From positions 554,663-618,662 of the forward strand of contig JARBJD010000012.1 of NCBI GenBank assembly GCA_033064195.1: DNA of 64,000 nucleotides, read 5' to 3'. Numbering within the stretch: position 1 is the first letter of the stretch; every line of letters begins with the position of its first letter. Source of the stretch: Blattamonas nauphoetae. Its lineage: Eukaryota; Preaxostyla; Oxymonadida. Of this stretch, positions 1-10,538 are shown one piece after another. The notes beneath the pieces were generated by a model. It saw only the letters and a list, made by a program, of their open reading frames with translations, had not been told where the DNA came from and ran no database searches. Made by a program: the position numbers and the translations under genes.

Positions 1-158
1 TAACCACGGCTGGTCGCACTTTCGCGATGGCTATCAAACAGTTGTCGATGTGTGAAAAATATGCTCTGATCATGTGTTCTCCCAACTTTGGCTCGGTTTT
101 CCTTGATCTAGGACAACTTTACAAAATGTTTTGAAACAAAATCGTTCATTCCAAAGAA

Positions 159-1344
159 ATGGACATTCGGAAACTCAATCCTCTTTGGACTCAAGGAAAT
201 TCTCTGTGATTTTATCATCTTTCCAATTAAGTTTACCCTTTTCATTCATATTTCATCTCCTTTTTTCTCCAGATTCTCTATTTTCGTCTTAAACAACGTG
301 CTCTTCGCCCTGTTATTCTTCATTCTCAAGCTTCTCCCCTTATCTAAAAATCTACGGCTCACTCTCCAGGTACGTCTTGTTCTGTCTTGTATCTCCACAT
401 TCCAGAAAAAGTTCATCGTCTTTTATGGGTGGGGCTGGCTAATGTCACTCGGAGTTTTCCCGACGTTCCATGGAACATTCCCGAAACCTCAACCAAACTA
501 TGTTTGATATCTTCATTTTCGGCATATTCTCAAGATTTACGTTGCAAACCACACTTGCTTGATAGATTACATGCTCCTTTGTACTCAACGAGCCTGTGGA
601 AGTGTTGGGCAGCGTACACCTGGATTCCTTGGGTGGATTATGAAACATACGATTGATTGCTGTGACAACATCTGGTTTGATCGATCGATGCAGTTCGAGA
701 AAGACAATCTCACAAGACGAATCAAAACTCGCATCCAAGATCCAGCCAAAGCCAATCTGATGATCTTCCCGGAAGGAGTTTGCGTCAACAACGAATACAC
801 ACTCATGTTCAAACGAGGAGCGTTCGAGATTGGGGCTACAGTCGTCCCTGTCGGCATCAAATACAGCAAGCGCGTCACCGACCCGTATTACAACACGCGG
901 AAGGTGGGGTTCTTCATGTACTGCATCAACATGATGCGGTCACTCGGAGTGCACGCTGACGTCTTCTTCCTTGATCCCGTCAACCAGAACGAAGGCGAGA
1001 GTGTCAACGACTTTGCCAAGCGTGTGCAGCTGTTGGTGTCGGAGCGGACTGGACTCACTGCCACCAACTTCGATGGGTACATGAAGCACTACCCACCATC
1101 GCGGACGTACATGCGAAGGATTCAGGAGAAGACGACAGACGAGGTGTGTGAGGGACTCCGAATTGCGAGCGACTTCTCACACACAATCTCTCCTCCACTC
1201 CCTCTTCCCAGCCCAACTACGGATGAAGAGAAGCAGAGAAGAGAGATTGCTATTGATGTGTCGAAGTGGATGGTGGACAAGACAGAATTGAATGCGCAGG
1301 AAGCCAAAAAGAAAAAAGGAAAGAAACAGAAAAAGGTGGAGTGA
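159..1344 (+). CDS. Glycerol-3-phosphate / lysophospholipid acyltransferase (GPAT3/4/9-like)
   Basis: Membrane acyltransferase of the LPLAT superfamily, expected in the ER, transferring an acyl group to glycerol-3-phosphate or a lysophospholipid in glycerolipid synthesis. I see the block I motif H-x4-D in VANHTCLIDYM, the block III motif FPEGVCVNN, followed by a run strongly like GPAT3/4 (FKRGAFEIG, then VVPVGIKY). A hydrophobic segment (NNVLFALLFFILKLL) precedes the catalytic region. The C-terminus is Lys-rich. The frame is rebuilt across three introns: 206-272 (67 nt), 370-405 (36 nt) and 502-534 (33 nt), each restoring one continuous frame. The start at ATG 159 is the first in-frame ATG after a stop at 132. 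An additional upstream exon cannot be excluded because the window begins close by. Family assignment is confident; the exact substrate is not. Confidence 0.85.
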
Positions 1345-1382
1345 TTTTTTGTTTGTGAATCTGCATTAATTATACATTTTTT

Positions 1383-1408
1383 GGCACGAGTGGACTTTCT
1401 GGGCCAAA
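1383..1408 (+). repeat. Left arm of 26-bp imperfect inverted repeat
   Basis: This arm matches the reverse complement of 1839-1864 at 24 of 26 positions, including an uninterrupted 19-base core around GGACTTTCTGGGCC. The two arms enclose about 430 bp that include the tRNA-like element. No target-site duplication is obvious outside the arms, so a transposon cannot be claimed from this alone. Confidence 0.7.
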
Positions 1409-1741
1409 GGTGATCGAGGTGTGTTGTGACATTGTTGTTCATCGAGGCTATTCTCTCGTAATAAATTGTCGAATATGGATGTGAACACGTTTTATTTTCA
1501 AAATGTTGAGAATACTGTCGAGATCGTCTCAGAGAATGTCACGATCATTCGATCGTGTTTGATGAGGTCGATCGGCGAACTATATCACTTCATCTTTACG
1601 CTTTCTTGATTCATTTCAACTTTCTGTCTCGTATTTTCTTACAATTTTTCAAAACATAGCGATTGATCATGATGTATCGTGAAGTGACAATCTACTGCAG
1701 TTCTCCCTTCAAGACACCAATTTTTTGGAAGTGAACGTGCG

Positions 1742-1821
1742 GCGCGTTTGGCCTAGCGGTAGCCAACCCCTCTGTCGACTGTTGTGCTCGGGGTTCGACT
1801 CCCGCCGAGCACAACTTTTTT
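1742..1821 (+). other. tRNA-like element with Pol III A and B boxes and T-run
   Basis: Positions 1749-1759 read TGGCCTAGCGG, a full match to the tRNA A-box consensus. Positions 1792-1802 read GGTTCGACTCC, a full match to the B-box consensus. The spacing between boxes equals that of a class I tRNA. A six-T run at 1816-1821 could end Pol III transcription. However, the implied acceptor stem and anticodon stem do not pair, so this is not a normal tRNA. Instead, an 11-bp perfect stem (1781-1791 with 1805-1815) has the B-box sequence in its loop, resembling an acceptor/T-arm minihelix. It may be a tRNA pseudogene, a short retroposon head or a small Pol III RNA. The alternative is chance similarity, which two full box matches at tRNA spacing make less likely. 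Confidence 0.45.
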
Positions 1822-1838
1822 GCCACTACTTAGAGTTT

Positions 1839-1864
1839 TTTGGCCCAGAAAGTCCACCCTTGCC
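1839..1864 (-). repeat. Right arm of 26-bp imperfect inverted repeat
   Basis: Reverse-complement partner of 1383-1408 (24 of 26 matches). It begins 17 bases after the T-run of the tRNA-like element. Confidence 0.7.
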
Positions 1865-2154
1865 CATTTTTTATTCGTTTTATCTTGAAAACCCGAGAAG
1901 TGAACAGACCATTTTCGTGAAAATAGTCGATGAAATGAAGAATGCCTTTGGACGCGGGTTTTGGGAGGAGGACATGTCAACTCGTGGTCAGAATGAGAGT
2001 TGATTAAATTGATGAAGTGAAGAATTGAAAAATGTGATCAAACAGCGACCTAAAATGATTTGAAGGCAATTGAGTTGTGTTCCATGAAGTCGAGGCAGAG
2101 AAGGTGTTGTTTGTGAATCTAACACAAGATATGTTCAATGTCTGCAGTAATCCG

Positions 2155-2640
2155 TCAATCGGATATCCGATTTACATTACAAGGATCAAAACATTGGAGT
2201 TGGGTCAAAAGACTTGAGAGATTGCTCATACGAAGACATAGGCTATGATAAGAGGAAATGACAACCATAAAAAGAGAGACCATATCCAATCTATATCTCC
2301 TCCTTTCGAGATAGTCAAACTCCATCTCTTGTTCAACCTTCGAGAAACATGCAGAGAAGATGGTCAATGCCAGACATAAAACTGAAACCACAGCAAGAAC
2401 GATAGCTGAACAAGAGTTAACGAACGTGAAGATAATCACACGAGTGAAAAGAGAATATTTCTTTATCCAGGAATTTGTTTCGAAGACGACCTTCGTTGGG
2501 GTTACCTTGGTCGCAGTGGGAATAGGTAATTTTAAATCGAAAGTCAGAGGTGGCATATTTTTGATTTGATAGACACGTTTTCTGAAGGATGAGAATGGCA
2601 TTGGTCGCATCCAGAGATGAAAGAAAGGTGATTCCATCAC
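2155..2640 (-). CDS. Hypothetical membrane protein ORF
   Basis: I do not recognise this ORF. The open frame is up to 161 codons. It has a basic, Pro-containing N-terminal part, one strong hydrophobic span (VLAVVSVLCLALTIFSACF), a charged stretch rich in Glu and Arg, then a second weaker hydrophobic span. The terminal methionine in the open frame is not secure, because it is preceded by an alternative codon; exons may be missing. Compositional support for coding is weak. It lies in a poorly conserved stretch between the acyltransferase and ESF1, together with a second hydrophobic ORF of broadly similar layout at 2995-3478. Confidence 0.3.
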   Translation of the reverse strand: MMESPFFHLWMRPMPFSSFRKRVYQIKNMPPLTFDLKLPIPTATKVTPTKVVFETNSWIKKYSLFTRVIIFTFVNSCSAIVLAVVSVLCLALTIFSACFSKVEQEMEFDYLERRRYRLDMVSLFMVVISSYHSLCLRMSNLSSLLTQLQCFDPCNVNRISD

Positions 2641-2994
2641 GTTCTCGTCAGGCGGATAGGATAAATTTGCAATAGGTTGGTGGTTTTTATCATCATCATA
2701 ACAAAAATTAAAAGTGGCGTTATATGTGTAAAGTCTCTATTTCCTTGTGAGAAAAAAAGTGGAAACTTTTTCATAACGAGGACCCTCTTCTGGTGGAAAA
2801 GTATCATTGAAGTTTTTTCCGAAAAGAGAGTTTTTTGATTCTTGTGTTAGGACTGGCTTGCCATCTTGTTCGAAATAGATTAACCTTTGTCGAGATGAGA
2901 ACGACAAAGAAAAAACTGTGATGATTCTTCAGCTAAAATTCCACTTGGATACTTTAGAGATGAGTGCGTGGAATAACGTTGGTCCAGTTCTGGA
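2641..2994. other. Spacer without recognisable feature
   Basis: AT-rich sequence between two weak minus-strand membrane ORFs. Only short shadow frames are seen. It could hold introns or untranslated parts of those ORFs. Confidence 0.4.
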
Positions 2995-3478
2995 TCATTC
3001 TATGTTGAGAGAAAACCAACCTGAACATAATGTTTTGTTGGAAACGTCTCCTTTCAGCTGTTTTTCATTTCTAGCTGTGGTGAAAAATCTATTTCCATAG
3101 AAAATATTGTTATATTTGATGAACATGGAGTATGAACGAGCAGCAGAAGAGAAAGTGAAAATGGTTTGGGGATTTGAAGCTGTTGCGTTTGAGGATTGAG
3201 TCAGAATCTGTGGGAATCTCAAGAAGAAAGCAAAAGACGTGTGCGTATGACTCGAAGCCTCCTATTGCGAGGAGTAGTGTGAGTATGAAGCAGAAGAAGT
3301 AAACAACAGAACTGAAGTCCGACGTGAAGGTAATTTGAATAAATCTGAGAAATTTGGTTTCTAAATCAGACATCGAGAGATTGAATCGTCGAAAGAGAAG
3401 AATACCTTGAAGTCGTTGTTGGGGTTTCATTTCACATTTGTTATGGGGTGAGAACCAAAATGCAGAATTGGTGTTCAC
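2995..3478 (-). CDS. Hypothetical membrane ORF, possibly spliced
   Basis: Two overlapping minus-strand frames (3110-3478 and 2995-3222) suggest a spliced or decayed gene. The upstream frame carries a hydrophobic span (VVYFFCFILTLLLAIGGF). Candidate GT and AG sites exist near 3375-3410, but no single splice pattern is compelling. The layout, with a charged N-terminal part, one strong transmembrane span and a polar tail, resembles the ORF at 2155-2640, so the two could be divergent copies. No family is recognised and the whole call is weak. Confidence 0.2.
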
Positions 3479-3511
3479 AGATTTATGAGGGCAAATAATA
3501 TCATTCAGTTA

Positions 3512-6027
3512 TCATGAAGTGTTTTTTTGTTTCCCAGAGTTCTTTTTGGGGAATTTCGGACGACCGACTTGCTTCTGAACATTGTGCGACGGTTTGTACG
3601 CTGGATGAGTAGGATCAACAGAAAAAGAAGAATCAGAAAAAAGAGCTGAAAATCGTGGATCAGTTGATATCGATTCAGCAGCCTGCTTCTCAAATTCCGC
3701 CCGATTCCTCTCCTTCTTCAGGATCGTCTCCACTTGCTCCACAACCTCTTTCTTCTTCGACTGAAGAAGAGACGACTTCTTCTTCAGTGTCTCGTCGTCC
3801 TTCTCATCCAAGTCGAGCAAGCGTCTCGTTTCCTTCTGTCTCTCCAGATCCTCTTCTTCCTTCCGAAGAGCATGCAGCATTTTGTTCACATCTCGCTGCT
3901 TCTCCCGCTTCGCCTTCTTCAACTTCCGACGGGACACTGCCCCGTCCTCAGAGCTGTCGTCGTCGAAGGGGATGTCGGGGCGAGGGGCATCGCGGTCGGT
4001 TTTGGGCTTCTTTTTCCGCTCTAGCTTCTCCCGTCTCTTCTTCCGCTCTTCCTTCTCCTTCTTCTCTTGTTCTCGCTCTTTCATCCGAGACTCCTTCATC
4101 TTCTTCCGTTTTTTGATTTCCTCTTCGCCCAACTGTGCCTCCTTCCGCTTCTGCCTCTCCTCCTTCACATCTGCTGACCCATCAAAGAACAAATCTCGTC
4201 CGAATCCCTTCACCTGCGGCACTCCATCCCTCCGCTGACTTCTCGGCTTCCACTCTCGCTCCTTCTTCTTTCTCCCGCCTTCCTCGCTGTCACTGTCAGA
4301 CTGCTCCAAGTTGAGTGGCTCAAAGTCGATCAGGAGGTCGTCGCCCTTTCCGCCCTCCGACTCCGACTCGCCCTTCCCCACTCCGAGCAGTTCCATGTAC
4401 TCGTTCTTGTTCATTCTGAACGTTGACTCTTTCTGTGGTTTGTCGTCGTCCTCAACATCACTTCCACTTTCGTCTGCGTCTGACTCTTCGTCATTCGATG
4501 CAATGTACTGTTCCAGCTCTTCCTCGTCCAGCGCGCCTTTCAAAGAGCGGGTGCTCAGCAGCTTCTCTCGTTCACGATCTGGCCTGTCCCACGTGCTTTC
4601 CACTCCACTCTGCGCGAAGGCGGCATTTGGAGCGGAGGGAGGACGGTACTTCTTCCCGTCGGAGGGACCGAAGAGGCGAGAGGCGTCTGTTTCGGTGAAG
4701 ACATCTCTGGGAAGGGAAAGGGAGGAGAATCAAAAGAGAAGGCCAGATGAAAGACGAGAGGAATAAAAATGGACAAAACAGAATCATTCCACATCCACCC
4801 CTCCCACAAACACAGGCTCCTCATCAAAAGTCTCCTCGTCGGGCACGACTCGCAGGTCGAGTGCGTTTCCGCTGTCCATAATCTCGACGTCGTTGCACTC
4901 GGCGTAGATGTGGTTGGCTGTGGCGACGGAGTCAAAGTCGGCGACGGCGTAGAAATAGCGCAGTTTGGACGCTTCGTACTCTCTCATCGCCTCGTTCTCC
5001 TTCTGCTTCTCTTCTGAGAGCTCGCGGGAGCTTTTGAGGTGGGTGCCGGGAGAGGCAGAATCATCCGTCGACGACTCTTGTTCTTGTTCTTCGTTGACTT
5101 CGATTTCTTCGTCCTTCTGCATCATCTCATCAAGAGAGACACCATGCAGCGCAGCGATGACGGCTTGAGGACCATCTGAAATGTCTTTTTGCATCATCTT
5201 CTTCCCAAATTCAGACAGATACAGTTTGATGGTTTTAAGTGATCCTGTTGAAGGAAGTGCAGACTTCAGACAGAGGTAGATGTCCTTTAGCTATGAAACC
5301 GTGGGATAATAATAGAAAGTGGGATACATGGACAGTTTCCCAATCGAGATTCAGAATTGCGAGACGGTGACCGTCAATATCGACGCGTGGGGCATTAACA
5401 CCCGTGACGGTATCCCAAATTCCGGATGCATCATTATCACTGTCTTCCTCTGCGAGCATTGCATCAAGTTCGGCACTTGTTGTGCTTTCAGATTCTTCAT
5501 CTGAAGATTCTTGTGAATCGCCTGATTTCTTTCTCTTTTTTGGCTTAATCTCGGATTCATCCTCATCAGATGATGAAACAGCATCCCATTGAGCCATTTC
5601 TTTTGCGAATGAACCACTAAGTAGATGGATGAAGGTGAAAGTCGGAATCACACTCGATTGAGGACTGTGAATCATCTTGTTCCTCCGATTGTTCATCAGA
5701 AGACTCTTTTTGTTCCATGTCGAGAAATTTTTCCAGTCGTTTTCGCTCTTTGTCCCTGCTAATCTCTCTTCCTCTTTCGTCAGTTTTTCCTATTGTATAG
5801 AAGATGAATAAGATACAAATTGATGAAATATGATTATAAATGAGATTTTATCCCAGAAAAGTCGCAGTACCTGTTCGTGAGAAGGCAGGGTCGGAAAATA
5901 ATGCAGAGAATCTGTCATCGAGTTGAACCTTCTCTTTCTTCACTTTTCGAGACTTCCATTTTGGATCATTTTGAGCAGCTAAAAATCGAGTGTCATTTTT
6001 ACTCGAAGATTTATGTGTTTTCGGCAT
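3512..6027 (-). CDS. ESF1: ESF1 homologue, nucleolar pre-rRNA processing factor
   Basis: ESF1 is a nucleolar protein needed for early 18S rRNA processing. The rebuilt protein starts at 6027 with a Lys-rich segment and an early block ending in LDDRFSALFSDPAFS. An acidic region follows, then the RRM-like core containing RLAILNLDW, and IKLYLSEFGKKM with LRYFYAVADFDSVATANHIY. A long Lys/Glu/Arg-rich coiled region leads to a C-terminal NUC153-type motif DPRFSALFSDSSFSVDP near residue 330 of the last exon. Several introns are needed, including one of 37 nt near 5620-5660 and one of about 90 nt near 4692-4783; each restores the frame. The start codon lies only 73 bp from the divergent TBC gene, so the two probably share a promoter region. 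Family assignment is secure; the exact splice sites in the 5200-5330 stretch are less so. Confidence 0.88.
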
Positions 6028-6100
6028 CGAGGAAGATCCGACCCAAGCATACGAATCACTTCCTGCGTGTTACGGTTTGAGCACGGTGCCATCTACCCTC

Positions 6101-7686
6101 ATGACACCGGACTCAAATTCGGATCCTTTATTGCCCATTTTGGATGATATCGATCGAGACGCCGAATCAATGGATGGCTCACTCGACAATTCAATTTTGT
6201 GGGATTTCTCACTAATTCGTGTATATCTTTCTGATTTATTCATCGTTTTCCAATATATATGTCAACGATCATATTTTTTGTGTTGCTTATTGTTCAGTCT
6301 AACGTTTCTCTCGGAACATTCCCGTCCGAACTTCGCCCAAATGTCTGGGCGGCTTTACTTGCACGACACGCGCTTCACACTTATCCGTTTTATCAAAAAC
6401 AACCTCCAACATTTGTTGAAACACTCTTGGATCTTGAATCAATGGAAGCCCTTCAAAATTCGACCATCATCAGTTCAGCACTCTCAGAGATCGCTATTCC
6501 CCCAGACCAACATCAAATGATCGAGAGCGATCTTCATCGAGCACGTGGAACAGACGGTGCACCATTTTCAACAAACGAGCAACTCAATAGCCTCCGCTCA
6601 CTCATCTCAATCTACCTTTGTTCTCACCCTCGCAGCCATTACATACAAGGAATGCATGAGATCGCTGCCATGATAGTTCTTCTCTTCGAGTACCGAACTA
6701 ACGACTTGGCATTCGCTATCTTCTCCCTTATCTTGGACACCATCATGAACAACATGTTCAGTCCAGATCTCTCAAGCACCTCTACCGTTCAGCATTATTT
6801 CTCCACCCTCCTCTCCAAATACCATCCTGAACTTGGCGCGCATCTTGACAATCTCCCTGTCCCCTCTGGAAGCTATGTCCTTCAATGGCTCTACACCGGA
6901 TTCGCAAGCCTGACGTTTCCGCTCCTTCTCCGCCTTTGGGACAACATCATCTCAAGTGGGTTCCTCTTTGTTGTCGCTTTTGGTGTCAATGTGTTCCGTA
7001 CGGAAACATCTTTGGATGGCAGCGGCCTCTCTTTGTCGGACAAACTCTTTTCGACATCTGATCCGTCGACTGCTCTCAAATACATCAAAACAGCGTTTTC
7101 TTTCAAAGAAGTTTCAGTTTTAGAGGTTTTATTGGGCGAGACGCGTGAATTAGTCACTGACATCGAAGCAAATGCTCGCATGTCTTTCTCTGCCTGGGAA
7201 TCCTCTCAACAACTCAGAAAAGCGCATCGAATGGAGAATTCACTCATGCATCGCAACGACTTCAATATTTTGCAGCTCAGAGTGAACCATCGAAATGACC
7301 ATCTCACCGAAGAGACACCAACAATTCAAAACACGATCTTGGCTGGATGGAAAGATTTAGAGAGTGCTGGAGATTTGGAAGGTGTCGAGTCGAAGTGGGT
7401 TGAGGTTGTGTTGTGCAAATTGAGTCATTCGGATGATGTGATGAAAGGTATTGAACCCACACAGCGTCCAAATCTCGAGACACAAACAGCCATCCGTGAA
7501 ACAAAACAAAAAGAAAGAGAAAAGAAAAGAGAGGACGAGAGGAGGAGAAGAGAGGAGGAGCGGGCGAGAGTGGAAGAGGAGAGGCTGCGGCGGGAAAGAG
7601 AGGCCAAGCGTCCCTCGCTCATCTCCTCCATCATCGACATTGGGTTCCAGATTGTTGCTGCTGTCTTCTCCTTGTTCAGTCGATGA
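6101..7686 (+). CDS. TBC-domain Rab GTPase-activating protein
   Basis: TBC proteins accelerate GTP hydrolysis by Rab GTPases and so control membrane traffic. Both catalytic fingers are visible: the arginine finger in IESDLHR (I-x2-D-x2-R) and the glutamine finger in YIQGM, followed by a TBC-type helical run through LYTGFASLTFPLLLRLWD. The spacing and the HYIQGMHEIAA segment are closest to TBC1D5-type domains. After the TBC domain come about 150 residues of linker and a highly charged Arg/Glu coiled stretch, then a short hydrophobic C-terminus (IIDIGFQIVAAVFSLF) that could anchor the protein in a membrane. One intron at 6221-6297 (77 nt) joins a short acidic first exon to the rest. ATG 6101 is chosen because ESF1 begins divergently at 6027. 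Confidence 0.85.
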
Positions 7687-7916
7687 AGTATCCATGCTGT
7701 TATTACTTAATCAACACGCTCGGAGGCTGCAGGATGCTCTCACGAGAAAGCTCTCTTCTCGTGATCTAGGAAAGGCTTAGCTCGAGTTCGAAGTAAGTGT
7801 ATACATAGTTAAATCATTTTTATTAAAGATCGCCGATTTTTCCAGCTATTTTACCTCATGTAACGAAATGAGAGCCAAACAAATCAACAGCGGTTTGATC
7901 ACTCGGACTACGCTAA

Positions 7917-10433
7917 ATGGACCAACCAACCCGCCGTTCTATAAGAGCTCAACGTCTTCGTCGACAACTCACAACAGGATGCAATCGGAGACCCTGTCCG
8001 AACCCTTTGTGCACGAGTCATGATCCATCGCAAATTCTCTCTGAAGAAGTGATCCAATCAATGATTAAGTCACATGTTTGCGTTTTAATGCATCATTTAT
8101 TCTGTTTTCTCATTTTCACAAACCTTTTCACAGCTCGATGAAGATTGTTTCTGTCCTCTGATAAATCTCCTCCCGAAATCAATAGATGCAGATGTATTTT
8201 TTGTATGAAAATTCATCTTCTCTCATGTACTGATCCATTCATTCGTTTTCTCTTGATTTTTGCTCAACAAACACAGGAATTTCAAGAATACTGTGAAGAA
8301 GAAAATGATTTTTCCGTTCATGTGGAGATTATTACACGCAGCCTCTCTGATCTTTCAACAGCTCTTGAGCTCTTCACTACGGTTGATGCACTCAATCTAG
8401 CTCCGATATCAACACTAGATACGCTTGATGACATTCTCGTTCTTCCTCACCGCTCAATCTCCAACTCCCCTCACAGCAGTCATACTCACTTCCCGACTCG
8501 TTCATCCATTGAATCACCAACTCCTTCTCGATTTCCCCTCCCTACGCAACGTGTTAATTTGGAAGTTGCTGTCAGACTCTACAAAGTTCTCTTCGAACAC
8601 AAATCTGACGCTCTTCTGGCCGCTCTTTGTGAAAAAACTGACTTTTTAATTTCTGAGGTCACACCCATAGCTTCTCTCCTAAATAGCAATTCCGATATTT
8701 TGGCAGTCCTCTTGGTCATGCTGCTCAATCCGCTCTTTGATGATTACTCTTACAAGGACAGCCTTGTCGCTCTCTGTCGCATTTTTACGAAACTGGACAA
8801 GTCTGCTGTCAATGCAGTGCAAAACTGGCTTAGTTTGATTGCATTTCCAATCCTCCAGAAAATGCTGGGCCCTCTCCAATCTTTCGTATCAATTTCGGTC
8901 TTAATGAACGACCTCGGCTCACTGGATGTCAACGACCGCGGGCAGCCAATCCCACAATCACCAGAACGAATTGCTGCCTTTGCTGAGGTCGAGTCTGTTT
9001 TATTTGTCATGCGAATGCTCTTCAATGCAATGAACCAAACACGGCGGGCGTTCTTTCCGTTTTCTACCTCACTCGAATCCCCATCATCCTTTTCTGGGCC
9101 AAAGTCAGTCCCTCCAACCACCTTTTTTTACTCAATTTTTTACAACGACGCTGTAAACGAGCTCTCAATGAAGCGACAATATCTTCGCATGAAACAGAAC
9201 AAATTCTCGTTTATTTCGCATCCATATCTCCTTCTTCCACAGTCTAAGACTGCTGTGCTTCGATTGGAAACACATCAGCAGCAGAATTCGCAGATGTCTC
9301 AGCATCTGTTTGAATCCATATTCTTTGGGCGCGGGTCTCTTTCGTGCATTTTGAAAGTCCGCCGGGAGAATATTGTGGAAGATACACTCAACCAGATTGA
9401 TCGTCGCGAACCGTCTGACCTCAGAAAGCCTCTGAAGATTGTGTTTGTGGGGGAGGAAGCGATTGACGAGGGGGGCGTCCGGAAGGAGTTCTTTCTGCTC
9501 CTCACCCGCGAGTTGTTCAACCTGAAATACGGTGTTGTGAAGCCGGTTGGGAGTGCAGATGTGACAGCCGACGGGTCGAGCATGAGCAACAGCACGAACT
9601 CGCAGTATTATTGGTTCAACCCGGACTTTGTGGACATCAGCGGGGAGAGCAAGCTGATTGGGATGCTGCTGGGGATTGCCATCTACAACGGCATCCTGCT
9701 CGACCTCCACTTCCCCACTGCGTGCTACAAGAAGCTCCTCAACCAGCCGGTCACCCTCGACGATGTGATCGAGATGGAGCCGCAGGTCGGGCAGTCGCTG
9801 AAGGCGCTGCTCGACATGGACGCCGAGGACATCGAAGACTGTTCTCTGACGTTCTCGATGGACCACACGTCGTTTGGGGAGAACGTGACGATGGACTTTA
9901 TTCCAAACGGGCGGAACATCCCTGTGTCGATCGAGAACAGAGTGCAGTACATTGCGTGCTACGTGGACGCCCTCCTCAACAAGTCCATCGAGAAGGTGTT
10001 CTCGTCGTTCTCGCACGGGTTCTCGCTCATCATGGGCGACCTCCTGCAGATGTTCCAGAGCATCGAGCTGGAAGAGGCGGTGTGCGGGACACGCGAGCTG
10101 GACTTCGACGAGCTGGAGAAGGTGACGATGTATGACGGGGGTTTCTCGAAGGACCACCCGGCCATACGGATGTTTTGGAGCATTGCGAAGGAGTTCAAGG
10201 AGGAGGAGAAGAGGCACTTGCTGCACTTTGTGACGTCGTGCGACAGGGCTCCTGTGGGCGGACTGAGCAACTGTCGGTTTGTGATTGTGCGGAACGGAGG
10301 GGATTCGGAGCAGCTCCCGACGAGCCACACGTGCTTCAATGCGTTGATGCTTCCTGAGTACTCGTCGAGAGAGAAGATGAAGCTCAAATTGTTGACTGCA
10401 ATCAACAATGCAGAGGGATTTGGGATGAAGTGA
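7917..10433 (+). CDS. UBE3A-like HECT E3 ubiquitin ligase with AZUL finger
   Basis: HECT ligases accept ubiquitin from an E2 onto a cysteine and pass it to substrates. The first exon holds an AZUL-type zinc-binding segment (QLTTGCNRRPCPNPLCTS, about residues 18-35), the N-terminal domain that distinguishes UBE3A. The C-terminal third is a complete HECT domain. It includes FVGEEAIDEGGVRKEF, and near the end HTCFNALMLPEYSS, in which the Cys is the catalytic residue, finishing with AEGFGMK as in UBE3A. Two introns, 8076-8133 and 8194-8276, join the AZUL exon to the body in frame. The HECT-coding part (about 9.4-10.4 kb) is much more GC-rich at third positions than the 5' part. The middle of about 300 residues is poorly conserved, so orthology to UBE3A rests on the AZUL plus HECT architecture. 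Confidence 0.92.
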
Positions 10434-10538
10434 CTTATTTTTTTGGAGTTCATTTCAATCATTCGAATGGAATTTATGTCCTGATTTGTTGTGTGTTGGG
10501 AATTACCAATCCTGAAGTGCAAATCAAGATGTGAAAAA

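Larger units (their letters stand above)
1345..2154. other. Intergenic spacer with repeat and Pol III-like element
   Basis: No convincing protein gene lies here. The spacer holds an AATAAA-like signal near 1460, a small perfect hairpin near 1541-1558 (CACGATC, four-base loop, GATCGTG), a 26-bp inverted repeat pair (1383-1408 and 1839-1864) and the tRNA-like element at 1742-1821. A plus-strand open frame crossing 1725-2003 overlaps the tRNA-like element and shows no family resemblance, so I do not call it. Confidence 0.5.

Noticed and set aside
9611..10135. 174-codon plus-strand frame inside the HECT domain region
   Set aside because: It is a shadow frame produced by high third-position GC; its product is rich in Arg, Gly and His and has no family match.
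9165..10328. 387-codon minus-strand frame opposite the HECT ligase
   Set aside because: Shadow of the plus-strand coding sequence; rich in His, Leu, Arg and Val, no family.
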